From an uncultured Photobacterium sp. (GTDB taxonomy: Bacteria; Pseudomonadota; Gammaproteobacteria; Enterobacterales; Vibrionaceae), in NCBI RefSeq assembly GCF_947502415.1, contig NZ_CANMZV010000027.1:1-64000 (forward strand): a stretch of 64,000 nt of DNA, in the 5' to 3' direction. Shown piece by piece: positions 8,138 through 16,815 of the stretch. The notes below the pieces were generated by a model. It was given only the letters and a program-made list of their open reading frames with translations. It had not been told where the DNA came from and ran no database searches. The first letter of the stretch is position 1; each line of letters starts with the position of its first letter. A program made the translations under genes and the position numbers.

Positions 8138-10099
8138 ATGAAACTATCAGCCAAGCCGCTGTCGATTGCTGTACTTGGTGGCCTGCTAGCCATGGCTGGC
8201 CCAGCCACCGCTGAAACAATCAAATTACGTATCTTGGAAACAACCGATATCCATACCAATGTTATGGATTACGACTACTACAAAGATAAACCAACCCTGA
8301 AAACGGGTTTGGTGCGTACGGCAACGCTGGTGAAAAAAGCCCAAGCCGAGGTCATCAACAGTATCCTGGTTGATAACGGCGACTTAATTCAGGGAAGTCC
8401 TATGGGTGACTACATGGCGGCAAAAGGTATCAAATCTGGTGAAATTCACCCGGTTTACAAAGCCATGAACCAGCTGGACTATGAAGTTGGTAACCTGGGC
8501 AACCATGAATTCAACTATGGCCTGGATTTCCTGAAAACGTCGTTGGAAGGAGCTGACTTCCCTTACGTTAATGCCAATGTCTACGATCTAAAAACAGACA
8601 AGAACCTGTTCACGCCTTACATTATCAAGACGCACACCTTCAAGGATACTGATGGTGTCGAGCACGACGTCAAAGTCGGCTACATTGGTTTCGTTCCACC
8701 GCAAATCATGATTTGGGATAAAAAGAACCTGGAAGGCAAAGTCGAAGTCAAAGATATCAAGCAAACCGCTGAGAAGTTTGTGCCGCGAATGAAAGCGGAA
8801 GGCGCAGACATCATTGTCGCGATCCCTCACTCAGGCGTCACTGCCGACCCATATAAAGTGCTGGCAGAAAACTCAGTGTACTACCTCACCGAAGTTGACG
8901 GTATTGATGCTATCACCTTCGGCCACTCCCATGCTGTCTTCCCAAGCAAGGCTTTCGCCAGCCTGCCGAATACCGACATAGAAAAAGGCACTATCAACGG
9001 CGTACCTGCTGTTATGCCTGGACGCTGGGGTGACCATCTGGGCGTAATCGACCTGGTACTGGAAAAAGCAGGTAATGACTGGACAGTTACTGGCGCTCAA
9101 ACCGAAGCACGTCCAATCTATGACAAATTCAAGAAAAAAGCCTTGGTAGAAGCCGACACCGACATGGTTGCCGCCTTAAAGGCAGATCACAAAGGTACCC
9201 GTGAATTCGTCAATCAACCAATCGGCAAAGCCAGTGATGTTATGTACAGCTACCTGGCATTGGTACAGGACGATCCAACCGTACAGATCGTCAGCATGGC
9301 CCAGAAAGATTATGTCGAGCGCTTTATTCAGGGCGATCCGGATCTGGATGGTATTCCGGTTCTGTCTGCAGCTGCGCCGTTCAAAGCCGGTGGTCGCGGT
9401 AACGACCCAGCTAACTTCACCGAGGTCGAATCAGGCCAGCTGACATTCCGTAATGCTGCCGACCTTTACCTCTACCCAAATACCCTGGTAGCGATGAAAG
9501 TTACCGGTAAAGAAGTGAAAGAGTGGCTTGAATGCTCTGCTGGTCAGTTCAACCAAATTGGTCTTAACAGCACGGCACAGCAAAGCCTGATCAACTGGGA
9601 CGGCTTCCGTACTTATAACTTCGATGTTATCGATGGTGTTAACTACAGCATCGATATCTCCCAACCGGCCCGTTATGACGGTGACTGTAAGCTAGTAAAT
9701 AACAAAGCCGAACGCATCAAAGAGCTGAGCTTCAACGGTAAACCCGTTGACCCAACACAGACATTCATCATCGCGACCAACAACTACCGCGCCTACAGCG
9801 GCAAATTTGCCGGTACTGGTGAAGCCTTTGTGGCATTTGCTTCACCAGATGAAAACCGTACCGTGGTAGCCGACTTCATCAGCCGTATCAGCAAAGAAAA
9901 AGGCCAAGTAGTACCAAGTGCCGACAACAACTGGCGCTTTGCTCCGCTTAAAAGCGACAAAAAACTGAATGTAACATTCGAAACCTCGCCAAGCGACAAA
10001 GCTGCACAGTTTATCAAGGGCAAGGGCCAATACCCGATGGAAAAAGTCGCGACTGACAAAGTAGGCTTTGCGATATACCGCATAGATCTGCAAAAGTAA
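8138..10099 (+). CDS. cpdB: periplasmic 2',3'-cyclic-nucleotide 2'-phosphodiesterase/3'-nucleotidase CpdB
   Basis: CpdB hydrolyses 2',3'-cyclic nucleotides and 3'-nucleotides in the periplasm for nucleotide scavenging. The 653-aa product starts with a signal peptide (MKLSAKPLS, hydrophobic core, cleavage near ATA-ET), then a calcineurin-like metallophosphatase domain (ILETTDIHTN, DNGDLIQGSP, GNHEFNYG, HSGV and FGHSHA metal motifs) and a 5'-nucleotidase C-terminal domain. E. coli CpdB is 647 aa. The ATG at 8138 has a CTGGAGA Shine-Dalgarno sequence; the open frame extends 41 codons upstream but lacks one. Confidence 0.95.
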   Translation: MKLSAKPLSIAVLGGLLAMAGPATAETIKLRILETTDIHTNVMDYDYYKDKPTLKTGLVRTATLVKKAQAEVINSILVDNGDLIQGSPMGDYMAAKGIKSGEIHPVYKAMNQLDYEVGNLGNHEFNYGLDFLKTSLEGADFPYVNANVYDLKTDKNLFTPYIIKTHTFKDTDGVEHDVKVGYIGFVPPQIMIWDKKNLEGKVEVKDIKQTAEKFVPRMKAEGADIIVAIPHSGVTADPYKVLAENSVYYLTEVDGIDAITFGHSHAVFPSKAFASLPNTDIEKGTINGVPAVMPGRWGDHLGVIDLVLEKAGNDWTVTGAQTEARPIYDKFKKKALVEADTDMVAALKADHKGTREFVNQPIGKASDVMYSYLALVQDDPTVQIVSMAQKDYVERFIQGDPDLDGIPVLSAAAPFKAGGRGNDPANFTEVESGQLTFRNAADLYLYPNTLVAMKVTGKEVKEWLECSAGQFNQIGLNSTAQQSLINWDGFRTYNFDVIDGVNYSIDISQPARYDGDCKLVNNKAERIKELSFNGKPVDPTQTFIIATNNYRAYSGKFAGTGEAFVAFASPDENRTVVADFISRISKEKGQVVPSADNNWRFAPLKSDKKLNVTFETSPSDKAAQFIKGKGQYPMEKVATDKVGFAIYRIDLQK

Positions 10100-10123
10100 T
10101 TACTGACATTCTGTCACTCTGAA

Positions 10124-10151
10124 AATACCGCGGCCTGACCCGCGGTATTTT
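10124..10151 (+). terminator. rho-independent terminator of cpdB
   Basis: AATACCGCGG and CCGCGGTATT form a perfect 10-bp stem with a six-base loop, followed by a T run, 25 bp after the cpdB stop. Confidence 0.92.
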
Positions 10152-10193
10152 TTTGCTATGATGGCAAAATATCTATCTTCAATGATCGCCAAT

Positions 10194-10760
10194 ATGAAAG
10201 AGTCCCTATACCAATTTCTCAGCCAGCTAGGCGCGACGCAAGAGACAATCGAGCAGGCTGTTGCTCTGGCTGAACCAATGGAACTACCGACCCGGCATGT
10301 ACTCCTTAACCAAGGGGAGTCACCGGCTTACTGCTACTTCCTGCTTGAAGGTTCATGTCATGCTTGCTACCTCACCGCCGAAGGTAAACAATTCAGTAAA
10401 GAGTTTTACTGGGATCAGGATGTTCTGATCGGCTTCGAAAGCCTGATCAGCGGACAACCGTCTCCATACTTATTGGAAACCCTCTCTGCCAGCAGACTGT
10501 TAGCCCTGCCAATCAGCCTGCTTAATCAATGGCGAGATGAAGGCAACCCGCTTTATATCCGCCTATTGGAACGTCAGTTAATCTATAAAGAACAAAAAGA
10601 AAGATTTATGCTGATGCACAGCCCTGAAGAACGTTATCAACTTTTTGCCGCCAACTTTTCTGATCTTCAGACCCGAATTGCGGATTACCAAATTGCGTCT
10701 TATCTGGGGATCACGCCTATCAGCCTTAGTCGGATCAAGAAGCGGCTTGAAGAGGAATAA
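10194..10760 (+). CDS. Crp/Fnr-family transcriptional regulator
   Basis: The protein has an N-terminal cyclic-nucleotide-binding-type beta-barrel (LNQGESPAYCYFLLEGSCHACYL, about residues 36-60), a long dimer helix, and a C-terminal winged HTH ending YQIASYLGITPISLSRIKKRL. It lacks the four cysteines of FNR and the RxS cAMP motif of CRP, so effector and targets are unknown. I start at the internal ATG (188 aa); an in-frame ATG at 10158 would begin seven bases after the cpdB terminator, and neither has a strong Shine-Dalgarno sequence. Confidence 0.8.
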   Translation: MKESLYQFLSQLGATQETIEQAVALAEPMELPTRHVLLNQGESPAYCYFLLEGSCHACYLTAEGKQFSKEFYWDQDVLIGFESLISGQPSPYLLETLSASRLLALPISLLNQWRDEGNPLYIRLLERQLIYKEQKERFMLMHSPEERYQLFAANFSDLQTRIADYQIASYLGITPISLSRIKKRLEEE

Positions 10761-10782
10761 TACCAAACTGAATAATTTGAAC
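10760..10782 (+). repeat. solo end of the MITE-like repeat
   Basis: ATACCAAACTGAATAAT matches the terminal inverted repeat of the full element at 50047-50313. It starts exactly on the last base of the preceding stop codon. The sequence up to the next gene (about 80 bp) contains short inverted stretches such as GCGCTTAACAAGCG but no second terminus, so this looks like a truncated or variant copy. Confidence 0.6.
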
Positions 10783-10864
10783 GGCGCTTAACAAGCGTTA
10801 ATGCCAGGAAGGCAAGCGACAGCTAATCTGCTGTAAACACTAATTTCAGCCAGGGAGAAAAACG

Positions 10865-11329
10865 ATGCAATGGCAATGCCTGCCTTTCGAACAACTGAAC
10901 ACCCACCAGCTCTATGATCTGCTGAAACTCAGGGTCGATGTCTTTGTTGTCGAACAAAACTGCCCTTACCCAGATCTGGACGACAATGACCACCTAGCTG
11001 GTACACATCACTTGCTGGGTTACCAGAACGACCAGCTCGTGGCCTACCTGAGACTACTGCCGCCGGGTACCACTTATTCCAACGCCAGTATCGGCCGGGT
11101 CCTAACAGCAGAATCTACTCGGGGAACCGGGGGTGGGCATGATCTAATTCGCCAGGGGCTTGAACATGCAGAACAGTTATGGCCTGACCAAACCATCGAC
11201 ATCGGAGCCCAATCCCACCTCCAGCATTATTACGCCCGTTATGGCTTCGAGACCATTTCTGAGGAATACCTGGAAGACGGTATTCCTCATATCGACATGA
11301 GGCTGGGCAAAGGCATTGTCTGTGACTAG
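10865..11329 (+). CDS. elaA: GNAT-family N-acetyltransferase, ElaA type
   Basis: This 154-aa protein follows the ElaA pattern: the N-terminal LYDLLKLRVDVFVVEQNCPYPDLDDND segment, a central beta strand VAYLRLLP, the acetyl-CoA loop region GRVLTAESTRGTGGGHDLI (about residues 78-96) and the C-terminal QSHLQHYYARYGF stretch. The natural substrate of ElaA is not established. A GGGAGAA ribosome site precedes the ATG. The 3' end overlaps the start of the decayed transporter gene downstream. Confidence 0.88.
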   Translation: MQWQCLPFEQLNTHQLYDLLKLRVDVFVVEQNCPYPDLDDNDHLAGTHHLLGYQNDQLVAYLRLLPPGTTYSNASIGRVLTAESTRGTGGGHDLIRQGLEHAEQLWPDQTIDIGAQSHLQHYYARYGFETISEEYLEDGIPHIDMRLGKGIVCD

Positions 11330-12023
11330 GCTCTCCCCTGTCGCCATCGGAGTACTGCTCCTCATGTTGGGCAACCTGTCATCATCCTTATCAGATGTAG
11401 CTGTCAAACTACTGGAGGGCGGGATCAGCGCCTTTCAGTACATGTTCATCCGCCAGCTACTCAGTGTCCTCTTCGTCTTGCCGCTCTGGCTGAAGCTGGC
11501 GCCGGCACAGCGAGCTATCGGCATGGCTACTGAAAGAAAAACCGGAACGTTCGAAAGTACTGGCCACCCTAACCGGCTTTTTCGGTGTCCTGGTGAGAAA
11601 ACTACCGGCACAGCAACCTGTTATTGCTACCCAGTTCTGGACCGGCGTGTTCTCCCTGCCTGTTGCCGGCGTGCTGGCTGCCAACTTTTGGCACCCCATC
11701 ACCGTTGTGGAACTCGGTCTGATTGCTGCCAGTGCTTTATTTATTCTGGGCTATCATGGCTGCAGTGTTGCAGCCTACCGCCGCGCCGAAACTGGCCGCC
11801 TGGGGCTGATTGAATATTCTGGACTTGTTTTTGTCACCCTTATCGGTATTACCGGGTTCAATGAGGTGCCCGACCTCCTGACAAGTTTGGGGATCATTCT
11901 AATCATTCTTCCGATGATGCCCTTGGACTTCCGATGATGCCCTTGGAGCGATTACGTCGGAATCCAACACAGACGACTTCGGCAAATAGCAGTGACACCC
12001 AGATAGCAAAAAAGGCCGCGTAG
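11316..12023 (+). pseudogene. decayed EamA (DMT-superfamily) transporter gene
   Basis: Frame 1 encodes a normal EamA N-terminus for about 70 residues (LLMLGNLSSSLSDVAVKLL..., ending near LAPAQRAIG), then goes out of frame. A second frame then encodes LLKEKPERSKVLATLTGFFG, the end of an EamA domain, running directly into the second half (LPAQQPVIATQFWTGVF). About 30 residues are missing at the first junction and probably 40-50 after GFFGVLV. A 20-bp tandem duplication near the end shifts the C-terminus; without it the frame would continue to 12023. These three lesions make a functional transporter unlikely. Confidence 0.85.
11908..11947 (+). repeat. 20-bp perfect tandem duplication
   Basis: CTTCCGATGATGCCCTTGGA occurs twice back to back. 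Since 20 is not a multiple of three, it changes the frame and ends the protein early (PLDFR, stop) instead of continuing PLERLRRNPTQTT. It looks like a slippage event in the already decayed transporter gene. Confidence 0.95.
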
Positions 12024-12033
12024 CGGCCTTTCC
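12006..12033. terminator. rho-independent terminator, convergent genes
   Basis: AAGGCCGC, a short loop and GCGGCCTT form a GC-rich hairpin with A residues before and Ts after, between the decayed transporter (plus) and ytfB/oapA (minus). The A run gives a U tail for the minus-strand transcript, which is probably the one it serves. Confidence 0.8.
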
Positions 12034-12051
12034 TTCAATTCAATGCAAACC

Positions 12052-12717
12052 TTACTGGCTGCGGACAAAACTGCCGTCAGAACGACGGAAAAACATCACT
12101 GGCTCACCACTGCGACTTTCAATTTGCAGCGCATCCAACCCGCCATCCTCAGTTTGCTTATAGCGCAGCCATTGTCCGGCCTTGATCCGGCTTAACGGCT
12201 TACCCTTACCTTCAATCGCAGCAACAGCATATAGATCGGCCAGTGGTAAGGAGTTGTCACGGAAGATATTTGCCATCGTTTCCCCCTTATTAACCTCATA
12301 CTGGTACCACTCCTGTGCCATGGGCTGCTGGTGCGCAGGAGAAGCAGGCTCTGATACCGAAGCGGTTGTACTGGCAACCGGACGTTTTGGTGATGCAGGC
12401 TCTACACGCTGGCTAACCGGCGGCAATTCTTGCTGACTACCACCCAGTTTTAACTCGACATCGCGCCGTTGAGGCTCACCGCTATTCACGGTCGACGGCG
12501 CGTCACTGGCTGGTATAACCGACAAAATAGCCACAACAGGGACCAGGACAGCCAACGCCCGACGGTGTAGTTTCGGCAAACTCAACCATTTGGCTTTTAA
12601 TAATGCCAACTTTGCCTGATGGTGCGTTTTGTAAACACCAAAACTTGCCTTGTTAAGGGAAAAACTAGGCAGTTTAAATTCTCTTTTTTTCTTCGAACGG
12701 CGTTTGGCCTGTCCCAT
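12052..12717 (-). CDS. OapA/YtfB-family LysM-like cell-envelope protein
   Basis: The protein has a very basic cytoplasmic N-terminus (MGQAKRRSKKKR), one membrane helix around residues 55-75 (ALAVLVPVVAILSVI), a Pro/Ser/Glu-rich periplasmic linker, and a C-terminal LysM-like OapA domain (about 137-220; YEVNKGETMANIFRDNSLPLADLYAVAAIEG). E. coli YtfB has this layout and has been linked to glycan binding and cell division. As in E. coli, it is divergent from fklB, which supports the assignment. The start three codons downstream of the first ATG fits the family better. Confidence 0.85.
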   Translation of the reverse strand: MGQAKRRSKKKREFKLPSFSLNKASFGVYKTHHQAKLALLKAKWLSLPKLHRRALAVLVPVVAILSVIPASDAPSTVNSGEPQRRDVELKLGGSQQELPPVSQRVEPASPKRPVASTTASVSEPASPAHQQPMAQEWYQYEVNKGETMANIFRDNSLPLADLYAVAAIEGKGKPLSRIKAGQWLRYKQTEDGGLDALQIESRSGEPVMFFRRSDGSFVRSQ

Positions 12718-12841
12718 ATACAACACTCCAGAGCATTATCGCTCACGCAATCAAACGACATCTTGCCACAAAAGTTTACCCCTAAGGGTCTAAACTGTTA
12801 TCCTGCCTGCTTAAATTCACTCTACACAAAGAGATGACACC

Positions 12842-13462
12842 ATGTCTGACATTAAACTAGATACAGTTGAAACTAAAGCAAGCTACGGTATCGGTCTACA
12901 AATGGGCCAGCAGCTAGCACAAAGCGGTCTTGAAGGCCTAAATGTTGCAGCTATCGCTAAAGGTATCGCAACTTCACTTACTGGTGAAATGCCAGAAATC
13001 GAAGTTGACGAAATCAACAATGCACTACGTGAAATCCACACTCGTGCAGAAGAAGTTCGTCAGGAACAAGCTAAAGCAGCCGCTGCTGAAGGTGAAGCAT
13101 TCCTAAAAGATAACGCACTACGTTCTGAAGTTACAGTAACTGAATCTGGTCTTCAGTACGAAGTTCTTGTTGAAGGTAACGGTGAAATCCCGACTTCAGA
13201 CAAGCAAGTACGTGTTCACTACCACGGCGAACTAACTGACGGTACAGTATTCGACAGCTCAGTATCTCGCGGTCAGCCAGCAGAATTCCCTGTAACTGGC
13301 GTTATCGCTGGTTGGGTTGAAGCTCTACAAATGATGCCTGTTGGCTCTAAGTGGAAGCTTTACATTCCTCAAAACCTAGCTTACGGCGAGCGTGGTGCAG
13401 GTGCTGCAATCCCTCCTTACGCAGCGCTAGTATTCGAAGTTGAACTACTAGACATCCTGTAA
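12842..13462 (+). CDS. fklB: FKBP-type peptidyl-prolyl isomerase FklB
   Basis: This 206-aa protein has an N-terminal FKBP dimerisation domain (about residues 1-90; YGIGLQMGQQLAQSG) and a C-terminal FKBP catalytic domain (about 105-206) with VHYHGELTDGTVFDSS, VIAGWVEALQMM and AYGERGAG. Family members catalyse proline isomerisation and act as folding helpers. Length equals E. coli FklB (206 aa). Codon use is strongly biased (many CTA, GGT, CGT), which suggests high expression. Confidence 0.95.
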   Translation: MSDIKLDTVETKASYGIGLQMGQQLAQSGLEGLNVAAIAKGIATSLTGEMPEIEVDEINNALREIHTRAEEVRQEQAKAAAAEGEAFLKDNALRSEVTVTESGLQYEVLVEGNGEIPTSDKQVRVHYHGELTDGTVFDSSVSRGQPAEFPVTGVIAGWVEALQMMPVGSKWKLYIPQNLAYGERGAGAAIPPYAALVFEVELLDIL

Positions 13463-13487
13463 GACGGCCAAGTCAAACAGAATAAAT

Positions 13488-13513
13488 CAAACGGTGCTCA
13501 GGCACCGTTTTTT
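13488..13513 (+). terminator. rho-independent terminator of fklB
   Basis: ACGGTGC-TCAG-GCACCGT hairpin followed by a T run, 26 bp downstream of the fklB stop. Confidence 0.9.
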
Positions 13514-13664
13514 ATCGTACCAAACATCTACATCTCCTCTCAATACCCCAACCAAGCGTCACACACCATATAATTTCAATTTAATTTGGTACTTACGCAG
13601 CATTCCCCACTACGCTTAAACGTGAATCAAAGGACGCTTAGCGCGCTAATCAAAGGAGAATGCC

Positions 13665-14162
13665 ATGACATGTAAGCTCAGTTTCACCCGTCGTTTACTC
13701 ACAATCACCACTCTGTTTAGCTGCCTGATCTTCTCGGCCAGCAGTTCTGCATTCAGTCTCTCAGATCTATTTGGCGGCAGTGATGACAAACAACCCGAAG
13801 CCTCGACCGCCAGCAACCCGCTCACCGATATACTCAGCAGCCAGCTCGATGTCACCCCGGAACAAGCCGCGGGCGGTGCCGGAGCACTATTATCACTGGC
13901 ATCAAGCCAACTTAATGGCGATCAGGCTACCGAGCTAACCCAAATGATCCCCGGAGCCGATGCCCTCAGTGCCGCTATCCCGCCGGGACTGGGTGGCCTG
14001 CTAACCAACATCGATACCATCAACCAGGTATTTTCAGCCCTGGGAATGGATGCCAGCATGGTAAGCCAGTTTGTGCCTATCGTAATGCAGTTCCTGGGCG
14101 ATCAGGGAGCCAGTGCCGGGCTAATGCAATCTCTCGGCACGATTTGGAATCCAGCCAGCTAA
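13665..14162 (+). CDS. DUF2780 (VcgC/VcgE-type) secreted protein
   Basis: The 165-aa product has a signal peptide (hydrophobic core about residues 14-28, cleavage near SSAFS) and then a DUF2780-like domain rich in Gly, Ala and Leu: two related halves, VTPEQAAGGAGALLSLASSQL and the later LGGLLTNIDTINQVFSALGMD. Vibrio members are named VcgC/VcgE; their function is not known to me. The CAAAGGAGAATGCC start region is a strong ribosome site. It stands alone between two terminators. Confidence 0.8.
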   Translation: MTCKLSFTRRLLTITTLFSCLIFSASSSAFSLSDLFGGSDDKQPEASTASNPLTDILSSQLDVTPEQAAGGAGALLSLASSQLNGDQATELTQMIPGADALSAAIPPGLGGLLTNIDTINQVFSALGMDASMVSQFVPIVMQFLGDQGASAGLMQSLGTIWNPAS

Positions 14163-14275
14163 ACTGTCGCGGCAGGGAGAATAACGGAACACTCCCTGCT
14201 TCCTGTCAAAAACAAGTAAATAATTGAATAAGAACAGTTAGCAGACATTTACAGCGTTCTATTTCCCATACAACA

Positions 14276-14312
14276 AAAAAGCCTGAGCAGTTAGCGACTA
14301 CTCAGGCTTTTA
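14276..14312. terminator. rho-independent terminator between DUF2780 gene and cysH
   Basis: AAAAGCCTGAG and CTCAGGCTTTT pair perfectly around a 13-base loop. With A and T runs on both sides, it can end the plus-strand DUF2780 transcript and the minus-strand cysJIH transcript. Confidence 0.9.
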
Positions 14313-14369
14313 AACTTTCTCCATTATACTTTCAGTTTCTAGGTTTCCACCTAATAGAAATAAAAGCGG

Positions 14370-15131
14370 TCAAATCCCGGAACCTCCGTATTCACCGTCA
14401 TCTTCATGTAACCCGCACTCACGCTTAAGGCCAAAGAAACGAGTATCTTCTTCTTTCATACCCGGCTCCCATTTTCGGGTCGTATGGGTATCCCCCACCG
14501 ACATGTAACCTTGATCCCAAAGCGGGTGGTAAGGTAATTCATGTCGTATCAGATACTGATGGATCTCCCTGTTGCTCCAGTCAATCAACGGCAGGAACTT
14601 AAACAAACCATTCTGGATAGCCAAAATCGGCAGTGTGGCCCGCGAATCTGACTGTTCACGCCGCAAACCAGAAAACCAGGTTCCGATACTCAGCTCATCC
14701 AAAGCCCGCCGCATCGGCTCGACTTTATTGATACGATTATACTGCTTAAGCCCTTCGACACCCTGCTCCCATAAGCGGCCAAACCGAGCCTCCTGCCATG
14801 CAGAGGTCAGCTCTGAGCGATAGACATGCAGGTTCAGCGATAGTCGTTCGGTCAACAGATCAATAAACTGATAAGTTTCCGGGAATAGATAGCCGGTATC
14901 GGTCAGAATCACCGGAATATCCGGCTTCTCTCGGGTAACCATATGAAGCATCACAGCCGACTGGATCCCAAAACTTGATGCGAGCGCAAACTCACCATCC
15001 AAGTGCTCCAGCGCCCAGCGGATGCGTGATTCTGCTGAAAGCCCCTCCAGTTCAGCATTGATTTCCGCCAACTGCAAAATCTGCTCAACTTTGCTCTGTT
15101 GCCGCAGCTCTGACAACACTAATTTAGGCAT
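14370..15131 (-). CDS. cysH: phosphoadenylyl-sulfate (PAPS) reductase CysH
   Basis: CysH reduces PAPS to sulfite and PAP with thioredoxin. The PP-loop region SSFGIQSAVML sits at about residues 49-59, and the catalytic cysteine is in KRECGLH near the C-terminus. The additional Cys pairs of iron-sulfur APS reductases are absent, so PAPS is the substrate, consistent with cysC being present. Starting at MPKLVLSEL gives 253 aa and an 8-base overlap with the end of cysI, a coupled junction; the open frame upstream of that is shadow. Confidence 0.95.
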   Translation of the reverse strand: MPKLVLSELRQQSKVEQILQLAEINAELEGLSAESRIRWALEHLDGEFALASSFGIQSAVMLHMVTREKPDIPVILTDTGYLFPETYQFIDLLTERLSLNLHVYRSELTSAWQEARFGRLWEQGVEGLKQYNRINKVEPMRRALDELSIGTWFSGLRREQSDSRATLPILAIQNGLFKFLPLIDWSNREIHQYLIRHELPYHPLWDQGYMSVGDTHTTRKWEPGMKEEDTRFFGLKRECGLHEDDGEYGGSGI

Positions 15132-16815
15132 AGAAATCCCTCTTTGACACCAGTACCGGCTTAATAATCCCGGCACGGATTGTGAAATCGCCAAAATCCT
15201 CACCATCTTCTCGCTCAGTTGCCCAGCGTGCCACCAAGGCATCAATCTCTTCCATTATCTGAGCTACCGTGATGTTTTCCTTGTACATCTTAGGTACCCG
15301 GGTTCCGTTACGATTCCCGCCTAAATAGAGGTTATAACGCCCCGGTGCCTTGCCCACCAAGCCGATCTCGGCAAGCATCGCCCGGCCACAACCGTTAGGA
15401 CAACCGGTTACCCGTAAAATAATATTCTCGTCTTTTGCCAGCCCATGTTTAGCCAGCAGCCCTTCGACATCGGTAACAAAACCCGGCAGGAAACGTTCCG
15501 CCTCAGCCATCGCCAACGGACAGGTCGGCAGCGAGACACAAGCCATCGAATTTTTACGCTGCTCGCTGACACCATCATCGATCAGGCCGTGATCACGGGC
15601 GATCTTTTCGATCTTTTCTTTATCCTTTGCAGCCACACCAGCCACAATCAAATTTTGATTAGCCGTCATCCTGAAATCACCGGTATGAACTTTGGCAATC
15701 TCTGCCATTCCGGTCTTAAGCGACTTACCGGGATAATCCAGCAAACGACCATTTTCTATAAACAACGCCAGATGATGTTTACCGTCTATTCCTTCCACCC
15801 AGCCGATACGGTCACCGCGATCGGTAAACTCATAAGGGCGGCTCTCAGTAAAAGTAATCCCCGCCCGTTTCTCGACTTCAGCCTTGAACACATCAACTCC
15901 GACACGATCCAGCGTATATTTAGTCTTGGCATTCTTACGGTTTGAGCGATTTCCCCAATCGCGCTGGGTTGTCACCACCGCAGCAGCAACATCTAATGTT
16001 TTCGCTAACGGGATAAAACCAAAATCATCGGCTCGGCGCGGATAAGTTGACTTGTCACCATGGGTCATAGCCAAGCCGCCTCCTACCAGCACATTAAAAC
16101 CAACCAGCTTGCCCCCTTCGGCAATTGCCACAAAGTTCAAATCATTGGCATGAATGTCAACATCGTTCTGCGGCGGGATCACCACCGTCGTCTTAAACTT
16201 ACGCGGCAAATAGGTGCTGCCCAGGATCGGTTCCTCGTCGGTGGTTTCCACCTTTTCACCATCAAGCCAGATCTCGGCATAAGCACGGGTCTTCGGCAGC
16301 AAGTGCTCGCTGATCTTTTTCGCCCATTCATAGGCTTCTTGGTGAAGAGTGGACTCGACGGGGTTAGAAGTACACAAAACGTTACGGTTCACATCCCCGG
16401 CAGTCGCAATTGAATCAATCCCGATCTGATTCAGGGTCCGGTGCATCAGCTTGATATTTGGCTTCAGTACCCCGTGGAACTGGAACGTCTGGCGTGTCGT
16501 CAAGCGGATACTACCGTACAAACTGTGTTCTTCGGCAAACTTGTCGATCGCCAACCATTGTTTTGGTGTGATAATCCCGCCCGGCATCCGTGCCCGCAGC
16601 ATCACATTATGCAGCGGTTCCAGCTTTTGCTTGGCGCGTTCGGTACGGATATCACGGTCATCCTGCTGGTACATACCATGAAAACGGATCAGCTGGAAGT
16701 TATCAGCGGTAAACCCACCGGTAATGCGGTCATTCAGGTCATCGACAATCGTACCTCGTAGAAAATTACTTTCTCGTTTCAGGCGTTCGTTATCTGATAA
16801 TTTCAGCTCGCTCAT
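15124..16815 (-). CDS. cysI: sulfite reductase hemoprotein subunit CysI
   Basis: CysI reduces sulfite to sulfide with six electrons from CysJ, using siroheme coupled to a 4Fe-4S cluster. The cluster/siroheme ligands are the cysteines in SLPTCPLAMAEAERFLPG and in VTGCPNGCGRAMLAEIG (around residues 425-475). Two ferredoxin-like nitrite/sulfite reductase half-domains precede them. At 563 aa it is close to E. coli CysI (570). It overlaps the cysJ stop (TAATG), so the two subunits are translationally coupled. Confidence 0.97.
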   Translation of the reverse strand: MSELKLSDNERLKRESNFLRGTIVDDLNDRITGGFTADNFQLIRFHGMYQQDDRDIRTERAKQKLEPLHNVMLRARMPGGIITPKQWLAIDKFAEEHSLYGSIRLTTRQTFQFHGVLKPNIKLMHRTLNQIGIDSIATAGDVNRNVLCTSNPVESTLHQEAYEWAKKISEHLLPKTRAYAEIWLDGEKVETTDEEPILGSTYLPRKFKTTVVIPPQNDVDIHANDLNFVAIAEGGKLVGFNVLVGGGLAMTHGDKSTYPRRADDFGFIPLAKTLDVAAAVVTTQRDWGNRSNRKNAKTKYTLDRVGVDVFKAEVEKRAGITFTESRPYEFTDRGDRIGWVEGIDGKHHLALFIENGRLLDYPGKSLKTGMAEIAKVHTGDFRMTANQNLIVAGVAAKDKEKIEKIARDHGLIDDGVSEQRKNSMACVSLPTCPLAMAEAERFLPGFVTDVEGLLAKHGLAKDENIILRVTGCPNGCGRAMLAEIGLVGKAPGRYNLYLGGNRNGTRVPKMYKENITVAQIMEEIDALVARWATEREDGEDFGDFTIRAGIIKPVLVSKRDFYA

